Positions 38,664 through 47,489 of a DNA stretch of 64,000 nt are shown piece after piece (the stretch's first letter is position 1; every line of letters begins with the position of its first letter). Location of the stretch: the NCBI RefSeq assembly GCF_020531985.1, contig NZ_JAJAVQ010000004.1, positions 558,001-622,000 on the forward strand, written 5' to 3'. The notes below the pieces were generated by a model. The model was not told where the DNA came from, did not search any database, and saw nothing but the letters and a program-made list of their open reading frames with translations. The DNA is from Rheinheimera aquimaris (GTDB taxonomy: Bacteria; Pseudomonadota; Gammaproteobacteria; Enterobacterales; Alteromonadaceae). The translations under genes and the position numbers were made by a program.

Positions 38664-38840
38664 GTGGCAAAGAAAGCCTTTGCGTTACGTATTGATGAGA
38701 AAATGCTCAGCGCGTTGCAGCGCTGGGCAGACGATGAGTTTCGCAGCATCAACGGGCAGATTGAATATCTGCTGCATGATGCGCTGAAAAAGGCCGGTCG
38801 TTTACCAGCTGTGGCTGATGAGAGTCGCAACGACGACTAA
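38664..38840 (+). CDS. Small Arc-type ribbon-helix-helix protein
   Basis: A 58-residue protein read from GTG 38664 to TAA 38840, with AGGGG 5 bases before the start. It begins MAKKAFALRIDEKMLSALQR and continues with NGQIEYLLHDALKKAGR. This is the beta-strand plus two-helix pattern of Arc/MetJ-type DNA-binding dimers. It is coupled to the SPFH gene and its stop overlaps the stop of the convergent AEC transporter gene by 3 bases. The target is unknown; it could bind DNA or act as a partner of the SPFH scaffold. Confidence 0.8.
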   Translation: MAKKAFALRIDEKMLSALQRWADDEFRSINGQIEYLLHDALKKAGRLPAVADESRNDD

Positions 38841-39739
38841 TGCAGCAGCCAGGACACTACAGGTAACGTCAGCAAACCCAGCAATATACCCAGGCCAATA
38901 ATGCCACTGACCAGCCGTGGCGCCAGCCCTGCCATAATAGCAATGGCGCCAGCGGAGATCATCGGTGGCATCGCAGCCTGAAAAATACTGATATTCACGG
39001 CTACACCACTGTAACCTAGTGTTAGCCACAATGCCGCAGCCAACAGTGGCATCATCAACAGTTTAATTCCCAGTGCACTTAACAGCGGCACAACTTCACT
39101 TTTGCTGAATTTGACTGTTAGGGCAAAACCGACGGCAACCATCACCACAGGTACCAAGGTTGCGGCCAGATTATCGATCAGTTGTGTGATAATGGGCGGA
39201 TAGTCATATCCGCGCAGCAGCAAGCCAAGTGGCAGAGCAATAAATGATGGGAAAGTAATGATTTTGACTGCTATGCCTTTAAACGTCGGTTTGGCTGCCG
39301 TAGGGCTGTATAAGGCCGCGATAATCGTGACATAGCTTGCCAGCGCAATAAAAGAGCCTATCTGATCATATACCACGGCATAGGGCATGGCGGCATCACC
39401 AAACAATGCTGCTGTCATCGGGAAACCTAGAAACGAGGTATTGCCAAGCGGCAGCACTATTAACAGCGCGCCGGTTATCTCGCGCGGCCAGTTCAACCAT
39501 TTACTTAGCAGCAATACAGTTGCCACCACAACCAGCAGCAAAAACCACGGCGTAACGGCCGGGATCAGCAGTTCAGCAGAGAACTGCAACTGAGGCACAT
39601 TTTTTAAAATAAGCGCTGGTAAGGCGACGTACAGCACATACATATTCAGCGCTATACCACTGCTTTGCGGCATAGCCGGCAGACGGCGCAATAAAACACC
39701 TATCATCAGATAGGCTAGGATCAGAACAAAATTATCCAT
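38837..39739 (-). CDS. AEC family transporter
   Basis: A 300-residue inner-membrane protein with about ten hydrophobic segments and the repeated pattern of auxin efflux carrier-type permeases (MDNFVLILAYLMIGVLLRRLP at the start, GNTSFLGFPMTAALFG in the middle). The substrate is unknown; bacterial members include malate and other carboxylate carriers. ATG at 39739 overlaps the upstream GIY-YIG gene stop by 8 bases and gives the usual N-terminus; the frame extends to 39784 without support. Confidence 0.88.
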   Translation of the reverse strand: MDNFVLILAYLMIGVLLRRLPAMPQSSGIALNMYVLYVALPALILKNVPQLQFSAELLIPAVTPWFLLLVVVATVLLLSKWLNWPREITGALLIVLPLGNTSFLGFPMTAALFGDAAMPYAVVYDQIGSFIALASYVTIIAALYSPTAAKPTFKGIAVKIITFPSFIALPLGLLLRGYDYPPIITQLIDNLAATLVPVVMVAVGFALTVKFSKSEVVPLLSALGIKLLMMPLLAAALWLTLGYSGVAVNISIFQAAMPPMISAGAIAIMAGLAPRLVSGIIGLGILLGLLTLPVVSWLLH

Positions 39740-40007
39740 CGGACTCACTTTGGTTATAGTCAGCAACCAGCGCCAGCTTGGCACTTCTGGGCAACTGCTT
39801 CAGTTGATATTCGGCTTTTGCCGCACTGCTTTTATCAGGCAAACTTTGTTGAAATACCAGCGTCAGAGGGCCTTTACCGCGCAGCGCCTTCGCTCCGCCT
39901 GTTATTTCGCCGCGATGCTGGCGTAAGCGCCGCATCGGGTCAGTACTGATACCGGTGTATAAATGACCATTGGCGGTTTGTACCATATAAAGGTACCAGT
40001 TGTTCAC
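39732..40007 (-). CDS. GIY-YIG domain protein (UPF0213, YhbQ-like)
   Basis: A 91-residue single-domain protein. The GIY-YIG motif appears as WYLYMVQTANGHLYTGISTD, followed by the conserved Arg segment PMRRLRQHRG. Proteins of this size and type are the YhbQ/UPF0213 group; nuclease activity is likely but the physiological substrate is not known. It is translationally coupled to the AEC transporter gene (8-base overlap). Confidence 0.9.
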   Translation of the reverse strand: MNNWYLYMVQTANGHLYTGISTDPMRRLRQHRGEITGGAKALRGKGPLTLVFQQSLPDKSSAAKAEYQLKQLPRSAKLALVADYNQSESDG

Positions 40008-40119
40008 TATACTAACTCCGCACGATGCTGTTCTGTTATACTGCGCACTTTGCTCTGGGCGCTATACCGATAAAGACGCCTGACAGCACGGGTCAAGGTT
40101 AGGTAAATCAGGAATTTTA

Positions 40120-41370
40120 ATGTCATTTCAATCTCTCGCACTGGCTTCGCCCATCTTACGCGTTCTGACAGAGCAGGGTTATGCATCGCCTACGCCGGTG
40201 CAGCTGCAAAGTATACCGGTCATTTTAGCGGGTAAAGACGTTCTGGCTGGCGCTCAGACCGGTACAGGTAAAACAGCAGCTTTTACTTTACCGCTGCTGC
40301 AGCAAATGCTCAATGCACCAAAGGTCGTAGCTGCAAACCAGGTACGGGTGCTGGTATTGACGCCAACCCGTGAACTGGCGCAGCAAGTGTATGATAATGT
40401 GCGCAAGTATAGCCAGTACCTTAACCTACGTTCTGCCGTGTTTTACGGTGGTGTGTCGATAAGGCCACAGTATGATGAAGCAGAGCTGGGGCTGGACATA
40501 CTGGTCGCGACGCCAGGCAGGCTGATTGACCACCTGCATCAGAAAACGGTCGACTTATCAGCGCTGGACGTGCTGGTATTGGATGAAGCTGACCGTATGC
40601 TGGATATGGGCTTTATTGTCGATATCAAACGCATCATGGCGAAATTGCCTGAGAAACGACAAACACTATTATTTTCAGCAACTTATTCAAATGAAATAAA
40701 ACAACTGGCCGATGAGCTGCTCAATAGCCCTCAGCTGATTGAAGTTGCGGCCACTAATGCCGCAGCAGAGCGGGTTGAGCAACTGGCTTATCTGGTTGAC
40801 CGTCATCGTAAACGTGAGCTGCTATCGCATGTTATTGGTAAAAATAACTGGCCACAGGTACTGGTGTTTGTCCGCACTAAACACGGTGCTGACCGTTTGG
40901 CGAAACAACTGGCAAAAGACGGTTTGAAGTGTGCTGCTATCCACGGTGATAAAAGCCAGGGCGCACGCACTAAAGCACTGGATGATTTCAAAACAGGCAG
41001 TGTGCGAGTACTGGTGGCAACCGATATCGCCGCGCGCGGGCTTGATATTAACGAGTTACCTTACGTAGTGAATTATGATCTGCCGCAAGTGCCGGAAGAT
41101 TATGTACACCGCATTGGCCGTACAGGCCGGGCAGGCAACAGTGGTGTGGCCTTAACGCTTATCACGCCTGACGAAATTAAAGCCCTGCAGGATATTGAAC
41201 GGTTAATTCAGCAGGTGATCACAGCGACAGTGTTGCCTGGTTATGAACATGACCCTGATTATGTTACGCCCGAGCAAGCTCAGGCCCGCCACGGCGAAAA
41301 AGCCAAAAAACCGATGAAGAAGGGCACGCTCAAAGCTAAGCTCAGAGCAAAAGCGCTGGGTAAAGCCTAA
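40120..41370 (+). CDS. rhlE: DEAD-box RNA helicase, RhlE-like
   Basis: A 416-residue ATP-dependent RNA helicase. Motifs in order: Q motif ([14 protein letters not shown]), AQTGTGKT (Walker A), [21 protein letters not shown] (DEAD box), SAT, then RGLDI and HRIGRTGR in the second RecA-like domain. The C-terminus is short and lysine-rich. The layout fits RhlE, which acts in ribosome assembly and mRNA turnover. A strong terminator follows. Confidence 0.9.
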   Translation: MSFQSLALASPILRVLTEQGYASPTPVQLQSIPVILAGKDVLAGAQTGTGKTAAFTLPLLQQMLNAPKVVAANQVRVLVLTPTRELAQQVYDNVRKYSQYLNLRSAVFYGGVSIRPQYDEAELGLDILVATPGRLIDHLHQKTVDLSALDVLVLDEADRMLDMGFIVDIKRIMAKLPEKRQTLLFSATYSNEIKQLADELLNSPQLIEVAATNAAAERVEQLAYLVDRHRKRELLSHVIGKNNWPQVLVFVRTKHGADRLAKQLAKDGLKCAAIHGDKSQGARTKALDDFKTGSVRVLVATDIAARGLDINELPYVVNYDLPQVPEDYVHRIGRTGRAGNSGVALTLITPDEIKALQDIERLIQQVITATVLPGYEHDPDYVTPEQAQARHGEKAKKPMKKGTLKAKLRAKALGKA

Positions 41371-41400
41371 GCTCAGAGGCCATCAATGCAGACAATCACA

Positions 41401-41425
41401 AGCAGACCATAGCGTCTGCTTTTTT
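41401..41425 (+). terminator. Intrinsic terminator after rhlE
   Basis: Arms AGCAGAC and GTCTGCT with loop CATAGC, then a run of Ts, 30 bases after the helicase stop. Confidence 0.9.
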
Positions 41426-41447
41426 GGGGGTATAGATTCTCTATGTG

Positions 41448-41468
41448 GACTATTTATGTAATTTAGTC
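41448..41468. promoter_or_regulatory. Candidate operator of the Xre-RES operon
   Basis: A dyad GACTA-N11-TAGTC lies 37 bases before the antitoxin start in an AT-rich promoter-like stretch. Xre antitoxins usually bind such dyads to repress their own operon. This is inferred from position and symmetry. Confidence 0.4.
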
Positions 41469-41505
41469 TATATTGATACTGTCGATGTAGCGGGTAGAGG
41501 CGGTT

Positions 41506-41904
41506 ATGCAGCTAGTTCAGTTTGATAAGCAAAGCCAACGGCAGATAGCGGCCACCGGTCTGAAAACGGTATTTGCTATTCTGGATAAATGGCACTGCTC
41601 TGCAGAGCAGATACAGCGTATTTTGCAGATATCCAAAGCCGCTTATTATAAATACCGCAATGACCCTGGCTGCGCGAGCCTGACGCAAGACCAGTTAGAG
41701 CGTATAAGCTATCTGCTGAATATCCATAGCAGTTTGCGGCTGCTGTTTGATAACCCGCAAAACCTGTATGGGTTTATGGCGATGTCTAATCACAACCCAT
41801 ATTTTAATGGCCTTAGCCCGCTCGATGTTATCAGCAGTGGTCAGTTTTCTGCGCTTTATGAAACCTATAAGCACATTGATGCGTTACGCGGTGGTCTGTG
41901 GTGA
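41506..41904 (+). CDS. Xre/MbcA/ParS-type antitoxin
   Basis: A 132-residue protein with an N-terminal helix-turn-helix region (SAEQIQRILQISKAAYYKYR) and a C-terminal toxin-binding domain (NPYFNGLSPLDVISSGQFSA, ending in LRGGLW). This is the layout of antitoxins that partner RES-domain toxins. It overlaps the toxin gene by 4 to 7 bases. It should neutralise the toxin and repress the operon through the upstream dyad. Confidence 0.9.
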   Translation: MQLVQFDKQSQRQIAATGLKTVFAILDKWHCSAEQIQRILQISKAAYYKYRNDPGCASLTQDQLERISYLLNIHSSLRLLFDNPQNLYGFMAMSNHNPYFNGLSPLDVISSGQFSALYETYKHIDALRGGLW

Positions 41905-42614
41905 TAAAGGCTGTGCCAACTGCTCCAACGCTGGCTGATGTGAAAATACAACAGCAAAAGTGCTTCCGGCTGATTAATTCGAAATATCCGCCGCAGTCAG
42001 TATTTGACGATGTGGCTGATGCCGATGAATTTGACGCCCTGTTTGCACTGCAAGCGCTAACCAACCCCAGATTAAAAGCGATGGCCGGTAACCTGAGTCT
42101 GTTACCAAGCCGTGATATTCCGTTTGGTATTGCCGGCTGCTCTTATGCAGTCGCACCTTTTACCCATGTCAGTCCGGCAGGCAGCCGTTTTTCTGACGGA
42201 CGTTTTGGCGTGCTGTATCTGGCTGATACGCTTAAAGCAGCTATTAGCGAAGTGGCCTATCATCAGAACAAGTACTGGTCTAAGGTACCAGAGCTGGCGT
42301 ACGAGCGTTTTGTATTTCGTGCCTTAAGCTGTGAGTTTTGTGATGTTACGCTGGCAGATCTGACGGTTTTGCCAAGCACTGATGCCATTTATGCGAAAGA
42401 AGATTATGCAGCGGCTCAAACGCTGGGGCTAAAGCTGCGCGGCAGTGGTAGTGCCGGTGTGCAGTATCACTCAGTGCGTAGCAGCGGCGCTGTATGCTGG
42501 GGCTTGTTCAGCCCACGCTATGTAACCCAAATGGTACAAAGCGCTCATTATGAGATGATTTGGCAAAATGGCGGTATCAGTGCAATAAACAAGATTATCA
42601 GTTGCAGTGAATAA
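41901..42614 (+). CDS. RES family NAD-degrading toxin
   Basis: A 237-residue protein with the RES domain: GSRFSDGRFGVLYLADTL (catalytic Arg region), ISEVAYHQ (Glu) and VQYHSVRSSGAV (Ser). RES toxins break down NAD+, with phosphate as co-substrate in characterised members. GTG at 41901 forms a GTGA junction with the antitoxin stop; GTG at 41898 is equally in frame. The pair is the only toxin-antitoxin module in the window and lies in otherwise core genes. Confidence 0.9.
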   Translation: MIKAVPTAPTLADVKIQQQKCFRLINSKYPPQSVFDDVADADEFDALFALQALTNPRLKAMAGNLSLLPSRDIPFGIAGCSYAVAPFTHVSPAGSRFSDGRFGVLYLADTLKAAISEVAYHQNKYWSKVPELAYERFVFRALSCEFCDVTLADLTVLPSTDAIYAKEDYAAAQTLGLKLRGSGSAGVQYHSVRSSGAVCWGLFSPRYVTQMVQSAHYEMIWQNGGISAINKIISCSE

Positions 42615-42623
42615 GCCACTAAG

Positions 42624-42902
42624 CTAGCTGCGATAGAGGGTTTTGATCAGGTGAAAACCAAACTGGGTTTTCACCGGCCCCTGAACTTCCAACACCGGGC
42701 CTTTGAACACCGCATCATCAAAGGCTTTTACCATCTGGCCTTTACGGAATTCGCCTAAGTCTCCGCCTTTTTTGCCGGACGGGCACAGCGAATGCTGCTT
42801 GGCTAACTTGCCAAAATCAGCACCTTTGGCTAATTGCTGTTTCAGTTTTTCCGCTTCTTCGCGGGTTTTTACCAGAATATGTAAGGCGCAGGCTTTAGAC
42901 AT
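42624..42902 (-). CDS. ppiC: Parvulin-type peptidyl-prolyl isomerase
   Basis: A 92-residue single-domain parvulin, same size and pattern as E. coli Ppi[21 protein letters not shown], then [14 protein letters not shown] and [14 protein letters not shown]. It catalyses cis-trans isomerisation of prolyl bonds in the cytoplasm. ATG at 42902 has AGGAG 7 bases upstream; the TTG at 42908 is too close to that site. One of the structured repeat elements begins about 30 bases upstream of the start. Confidence 0.95.
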   Translation of the reverse strand: MSKACALHILVKTREEAEKLKQQLAKGADFGKLAKQHSLCPSGKKGGDLGEFRKGQMVKAFDDAVFKGPVLEVQGPVKTQFGFHLIKTLYRS

Positions 42903-42932
42903 GTACAAACTCCTAAGCTAGACGAATACGGA

Positions 42933-43025
42933 GATTGGAACCCCGTTTCGGTCGACACAGAGTGTCTGAGCGAGTGTGCAAACACTCGCGAGTTGCTGTG
43001 GCGAGCCGAGGCGGGTGTTGCGATC
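42933..43025. repeat. Structured repeat element, copy A (93 bp)
   Basis: First of three related elements. Outer arms GATTGGAAC and GTTGCGATC pair with one G-G mismatch. Inside are CCCGTTTCGG/CCGAGGCGGG (with G-T pairs), CACAG/CTGTG, the conserved loop sequences AGTGTCTGAG and CGAGTTG, and an apical hairpin CGAGTGT-gcaa-ACACTCG. Compared with the two copies near 47.4-47.6 kb, loop sequences are kept while paired stem bases change together. Confidence 0.8.
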
Positions 43026-43183
43026 GAAGTATCGACTGCACATCAACTGTGCATTGTTCACGCAGTGGCTGCGTAGATCTTTTCTTCAACACGCCGTAAA
43101 CCCATCCGTCCAGGCGTTCAACGGTCGAAGAAAAGACTACTTCGCAGCTGCTCACTGTGGCTGTTCAGCTAAGTGAGCAGCTG
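43026..43183. repeat. Run of further hairpins between ppiC and aguA
   Basis: No gene is supported here. Inverted repeats follow one another: TGCACA/TGTGCA, CGCAG/CTGCG, TCTTTTCTTC (43078-43087) with GAAGAAAAGA (43127-43136) enclosing ACGCC/GGCGT, and a perfect 12-bp pair CAGCTGCTCACT (43145-43156) with AGTGAGCAGCTG (43172-43183). The last is 8 bases after the aguA stop on the minus strand and might mark its 3' end, though no T-run follows. Confidence 0.65.
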
Positions 43184-43190
43184 ATATCAA

Positions 43191-44303
43191 TTAACGGGGC
43201 TGCTGCTGCGTAATACAGTGAATATTACCGCCACCAAGCAGGATTTCACGCCCAGGCACGGTAACTACCTGATGATCCGGATACAGACGCTGCAGGATTT
43301 CTGCTGCAACTTTATCATTTGGATCATCAAAGGTTGGCAGGATTAAACCGCCATTACACAGATAAAAGTTAATGTATGAACCTGCCAGGCGGGCGTTCGC
43401 TTCGCGCGGGATAGCGCTCATGGTTGCATCCACAGTGGCGTACTCTTCGGCTTTAGCCATAATCGGCGCCGGTACCGGCAGCTTATGTACCTTAATTTTA
43501 CGGCCTTTGGCGTCGGTAGCGGCTTCTAAGTAATCCAGCGCGGCTTTACTGCGGGCATACTGTGGATCGCTCTCATCATCCGTCCAGGCCAGCACCACTT
43601 CACCGGGTTTAACAAAGCAGGCCATATTGTCGATATGGCCATCAGTTTCATCGTTAAAAATACCGTCTTCTAACCACAGTACTTTATCGATGCCCAGATA
43701 GTCGCGCATCTGCTGCTCAATTTGCTCGCGGCTTAAATGCGGGTTGCGGTTGCTATTCAGCAAACATTCGGCTGTGGTCAGTAGCGAGCCTTCACCATCA
43801 ACATGAATAGCGCCACCTTCAAGCACAAAGCCTTCGGTGCGGTAACGTGGCAGCTGCTCTATGCCGAGAATTTTACTGGCAACCTGGTCATCTTTGTCCC
43901 AGGGGAAATACAAACCACCGTTTAACCCGCCCCAGGCGTTAAAGGTCCAGTCGATACCGCGTACTTCACCTGCTGCGTTGGTGACGAAGGTTGGGCCGGT
44001 ATCACGGCACCAGGCGTCGTTATTGGAAATCTCCACCACGCGGATAGGGAATTTTGTGCCCGCATCGGTCAGCTGCGCCAAGGCGTTAGCATATTGCGCT
44101 GCCGAGGCACCTACGGTAACCGGTTCAAAACCGGCAATGGCTTTAATCACAGTAACAAAAGCCTGCTGCGCAGGTTTAGCACCTAAACGCCAGCTGTCGG
44201 TGCGTTCAGGCCATACCATCCAGGTTTGTTTATGCGTTGCCCACTCAGCGGGCATGCTAAAACCATCGGCGCGTGGAGTAGAGGTTAAATTACGAAACGC
44301 CAC
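43191..44303 (-). CDS. aguA: Agmatine deiminase
   Basis: A 370-residue cytoplasmic enzyme that converts agmatine to N-carbamoylputrescine. Family signatures are clear: [18 protein letters not shown] at the start, [28 protein letters not shown], and the catalytic cysteine near the end in GGGNIHC. The start is GTG at 44303, directly abutting the aguB stop, so translation is coupled. Second gene of an aguB-aguA operon for putrescine synthesis. Confidence 0.96.
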   Translation of the reverse strand: MAFRNLTSTPRADGFSMPAEWATHKQTWMVWPERTDSWRLGAKPAQQAFVTVIKAIAGFEPVTVGASAAQYANALAQLTDAGTKFPIRVVEISNNDAWCRDTGPTFVTNAAGEVRGIDWTFNAWGGLNGGLYFPWDKDDQVASKILGIEQLPRYRTEGFVLEGGAIHVDGEGSLLTTAECLLNSNRNPHLSREQIEQQMRDYLGIDKVLWLEDGIFNDETDGHIDNMACFVKPGEVVLAWTDDESDPQYARSKAALDYLEAATDAKGRKIKVHKLPVPAPIMAKAEEYATVDATMSAIPREANARLAGSYINFYLCNGGLILPTFDDPNDKVAAEILQRLYPDHQVVTVPGREILLGGGNIHCITQQQPR

Positions 44304-45200
44304 TTAATTACCGCCTTGTGTTTTTGGTTGCTTGGTTTCACCGTCTTTGGTCAGCACGGCACCGTATAAATCAATGCGGCGGTCGCGGAACATGCCCCAG
44401 GCGCGGCGGGTAGCAGCAACGGCATCTAAATCAAAAGTGTGTACCAGTACAGCTTCTTCGGTTTCACCGGCTTCCTGCACTTTGGCGCCTGTCGCATCCG
44501 CAATAAAAGAGCTGCCGTAGAACGTAATATGGTAGTCGCCTTCGGTTTCAGTGCCGATACGGTTAGAGGCAATCAGCGGTGTTAAGTTTGCTGCCGCATG
44601 GCCTTGCTGCGTGCGCTGCCAGTGATCGCGTGAACTGATTGTTGGGTCGTGTGGTTCGCTACCGATAGCGGTTGGGTAGAACAGCAGCTCTGCACCCATC
44701 AGTGCCATGCTGCGTGCACATTCCGGGAACCACTGATCCCAGCAAATCCCCACGCCGATACGGGCGTATTTGGTATCGAACACTTTAAAACCGGTGTCGC
44801 CTGGCGTGAAATAGTACTTTTCACTGTAACCCGGGCCGTCTGGAATATGGCTTTTACGGTAGGTACCCAGATTTTCGCCGTCAGCATCAATAATCACTAC
44901 GCTGTTATACAGGCAGTGGCCCGCACGCTCATAAATGCTGATTGGCAGCACTACATTCAGCTCTTTGGCTATTTTAGTAAAATGCGCCACAGCTTTGTTT
45001 TCTGCCACTGTAGTGGCAAATTCCAGATACTCTGGTTTTTGCTTCTGACAGAAGTAGTTACGCTCAAACAGCTCCTGCAGCAGAATGATCTGTGCGCCTT
45101 TTGCTGCGGCGTCACGTACTAAACGTTCACCACGGGCAATGTTTTCATCGACATTCCAGCCGCCAATCATTTGGGTGGCAGCAACAGTTACATTACGCAT
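44304..45200 (-). CDS. aguB: N-carbamoylputrescine amidase
   Basis: A 298-residue nitrilase-superfamily enzyme that hydrolyses N-carbamoylputrescine to putrescine. The Glu-Lys-Cys triad is visible: LLQELFERNYFCQ, YRKSHIPDGPGY and VGICWDQWFPE. It is transcribed before aguA. Together the pair converts agmatine to putrescine. Agmatine would come from arginine decarboxylase encoded elsewhere. Confidence 0.96.
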   Translation of the reverse strand: MRNVTVAATQMIGGWNVDENIARGERLVRDAAAKGAQIILLQELFERNYFCQKQKPEYLEFATTVAENKAVAHFTKIAKELNVVLPISIYERAGHCLYNSVVIIDADGENLGTYRKSHIPDGPGYSEKYYFTPGDTGFKVFDTKYARIGVGICWDQWFPECARSMALMGAELLFYPTAIGSEPHDPTISSRDHWQRTQQGHAAANLTPLIASNRIGTETEGDYHITFYGSSFIADATGAKVQEAGETEEAVLVHTFDLDAVAATRRAWGMFRDRRIDLYGAVLTKDGETKQPKTQGGN

Positions 45201-45310
45201 CAGTCATCTCCGGCACAGGGTAAAACCAACAGGCTAGCATCAGATATAACGCTTGCCAAACAGGGCGCGAAAAATGCCGTATTTTTATGCTGTCGTCAAC
45301 GCTTTTCCGG

Positions 45311-45351
45311 AAAAAAACAGCAGCAGAGACGCGAAGTTTGTCTGCTGCTGT
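45311..45351 (-). terminator. Intrinsic terminator after the peroxiredoxin-like gene
   Basis: Read on the minus strand, ACAGCAGCAGA and TCTGCTGCTGT form an 11-bp stem with a 13-base loop, followed by a run of seven Ts. Confidence 0.9.
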
Positions 45352-45385
45352 GAACAGGTGAGAGACAACCTGAAAATTGCAGAGC

Positions 45386-46018
45386 TTATTGCAGCGCTAA
45401 CTCAGCCGCTTTTAGCAGTAACTCACTGTGCAAACGGGTTTTGTAGTTGATGTGCACATAATTAAACAGCGCCTCACCTTGGGTATTAACGATGTACACC
45501 GCAGGTACCGGTAACACAACTTTTTCAGTGCCCGCTTCGGTGGTGAGCAGGCTGCCCAGTTTGCCTTTGTAGGCTGCTGCGGTTTTGTCATCCAGATAAT
45601 AGGCCAGGCCAAAGGCACTGCTGGCGCTGAATTTACTGTCTGACAACAAAGTGTAATTCAGCTGCTGCCCGCCAGTGTCTTTCAGACTTTTATTAATAGA
45701 CGCTACGCTGTCTGGCGTTATCGCTATCAACTGGTAACCGAGTTTTTCAAGTGCGGGTTCAATCTCCCGCAGTGATGCCAGCTGTGCATTGCAATAAGGG
45801 CACCAGCCGCCGCGGTAAAATACCAGTACGCTGGGTTTTTGCTGCACCAGTTGCTGTAGTGCAACGGTTTTACCATCAGCTGTAGTTAAGCTGACCTGCG
45901 GTATGCTCAAGCCATTAAGTAACGGTGTAACTTGTTCTGGCGCTGCCGCGATAGTAGGCGCAGCCATAAGTTTGATGCTGAACAATATTGCCGAGGCAGC
46001 AATAAGATAACGTGTCAT
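45386..46018 (-). CDS. Exported peroxiredoxin-like/redoxin protein
   Basis: A 210-residue protein with a signal peptide (MTRYLIAASAILFSIKLMA) and a thioredoxin-fold AhpC/TSA domain. The active-site segment is FYRGGWCPYCNAQL, a CxxC rather than the single peroxidatic Cys of classic peroxiredoxins, so thiol-disulfide exchange or a peroxidase role are both possible in the periplasm. ATG at 46018 has AAGGA 8 bases upstream; the longer frame to 46054 is not supported. Single-gene unit with its own terminator. Confidence 0.85.
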   Translation of the reverse strand: MTRYLIAASAILFSIKLMAAPTIAAAPEQVTPLLNGLSIPQVSLTTADGKTVALQQLVQQKPSVLVFYRGGWCPYCNAQLASLREIEPALEKLGYQLIAITPDSVASINKSLKDTGGQQLNYTLLSDSKFSASSAFGLAYYLDDKTAAAYKGKLGSLLTTEAGTEKVVLPVPAVYIVNTQGEALFNYVHINYKTRLHSELLLKAAELALQ

Positions 46019-46176
46019 GGTGTATGTCCTTGTTGTCAGATGAACTGTCAACACAGACAGGGCTAATGCAGTTTTACTTTCAACAAAAATATAAACTTTT
46101 GCGTCTGAGCCTGAGATTTTCTTTTTTAGCGGGCCCTGGCGTACAATATGGTTAACTCTTCACAAGACAAAATGTT

Positions 46177-47355
46177 ATGACTACGACAGCACAGCAGTTT
46201 GATATCAGTATCGTTGGCGGTGGCATGGTGGGGGCGGCTATTGCAGTGGCACTTAGTCAGGCCGGTATGCGGGTAGCTTTAATCGAAAAACAGCCCCCGG
46301 TAGCCTTTGATGCCGCCAGTGCGCCGGATTTACGCGTGTCGTCAATCAATCTTGCCAGTGAAGCCTGGCTGACGTCACTTGGAGCCTGGCAGCAACTGGA
46401 GAAAATGCGGGTATGTGCGTATCAGCGTCTGCAGGCATTTGAGCAGCCCGGCAGTATCGTTACCTTTAATGCTGCTGATATCAAGCGCAGCCATCTTGGA
46501 CATATCGTTGAGAACAACCTGTTGCAGCTGGCGCTGTGGCAGCAGTTCAATGCCAATGTCACCACGTTTTGCCCATTATCCGTAAGTGCATTACAGCAGT
46601 TCGCTGACAATACAGAAATAACGCTGGACAGCGGCGAAGCGCTGAGCGCTAAGCTGGTGATCGCAGCAGACGGCGCTAACTCAAAGCTGCGTCAGTTAGC
46701 GGGTATCGGCACTAATGGCTGGCAATATCGCCAGGCGTGCCTGGTAGCGCTGGTTAATACACCTTACCCACAACAGGATGTCACCTGGCAGCAGTTTACG
46801 CCAACCGGCCCAAGAGCGTTTTTACCGTTGCCAGATCAGCAGGGCTCGGTTGTCTGGTACGACGATTTGGTTAAGGTAAAACAGTTGGCGGCATTAAACA
46901 GTAAGCAGCTGACACAACAGCTGCGTAAAGCTTTTGCCGCACAGCTTGGTGAAGTAGAGGTAGTATCAAGCAGTTGGTTCCCGCTGGCGCGGATGGACGC
47001 TAACCGTTATTACGCCGGCCGTGTTGTGCTGGCTGGTGATGCTGCGCATACCATTAACCCGTTAGCCGGGCAAGGCGTTAATCTGGGGTTTGCCGACGCC
47101 AAACTGCTGACTGAGCTGATCATTGATGCGCAGCGCCACAATAGTGATATCGGCAGCGAGCAGCTGCTGCAGCGCTATCAGCGTAAACGTAAGCCGGCAA
47201 ACCTGCTGATGATGAGCGCTATGGACGGGTTCTACCAGGTGTTTGGCAATGATATCGCGCCGCTTCGCACACTACGCCAACTGGCGCTGAATGTCGCAGC
47301 CAGGAGCTCACTGCTTAAAACGCTGGTGGCACGTTATGCAGTGGGGTCGGAATAA
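46177..47355 (+). CDS. ubiF: FAD-dependent ubiquinone hydroxylase, UbiF type
   Basis: A 392-residue UbiH/UbiF/VisC-family monooxygenase. FAD motifs are the N-terminal SIVGGGMVGAAIAVALSQAG, the family segment VIAADGANSKLRQLAG, and VVLAGDAAHTINPLAGQGVN. The segment DLRVSSINLASEAWLTSLGAW is closest to UbiF, which hydroxylates C6 of the quinone ring in ubiquinone synthesis. Location supports this: E. coli ubiF also faces a Met-Leu-Gln tRNA operon. A different member of the hydroxylase family remains possible. Confidence 0.87.
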   Translation: MTTTAQQFDISIVGGGMVGAAIAVALSQAGMRVALIEKQPPVAFDAASAPDLRVSSINLASEAWLTSLGAWQQLEKMRVCAYQRLQAFEQPGSIVTFNAADIKRSHLGHIVENNLLQLALWQQFNANVTTFCPLSVSALQQFADNTEITLDSGEALSAKLVIAADGANSKLRQLAGIGTNGWQYRQACLVALVNTPYPQQDVTWQQFTPTGPRAFLPLPDQQGSVVWYDDLVKVKQLAALNSKQLTQQLRKAFAAQLGEVEVVSSSWFPLARMDANRYYAGRVVLAGDAAHTINPLAGQGVNLGFADAKLLTELIIDAQRHNSDIGSEQLLQRYQRKRKPANLLMMSAMDGFYQVFGNDIAPLRTLRQLALNVAARSSLLKTLVARYAVGSE

Positions 47356-47380
47356 GTAGGTATTATTAGCTCAGCGATAC

Positions 47381-47475
47381 GGTTGCAACGCCTGCCGTGC
47401 TCGCCATAGCAACTCGTCCTTATGCCTGCGGCAGGACTCAGACACTCTATGGCTGCGCGCTGCAGGGTTCCAACC
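47381..47475. repeat. Structured repeat element, copy B-left (95 bp, inverted)
   Basis: Read on the minus strand it begins GGTTGGAAC and ends GTTGCAACC, which pair with one G-G mismatch. It contains CCTGC/GCAGG, CCATAG/CTATGG, the conserved loop sequences AGTGTCTGAG and CGAGTTG, and an apical stem TCCT/AGGA with an inner GCC/GGC. It is oriented opposite to copies A and B-right. Confidence 0.8.
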
Positions 47476-47489
47476 TTCTCTAAGTAGCA

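Noticed and set aside
42913-43155. 80-residue open frame on the minus strand between ppiC and aguA
   Set aside because: It runs through repeat copy A and the adjacent hairpins; its composition follows the inverted repeats, and similar accidental frames cross the other copies at 47334-47627.
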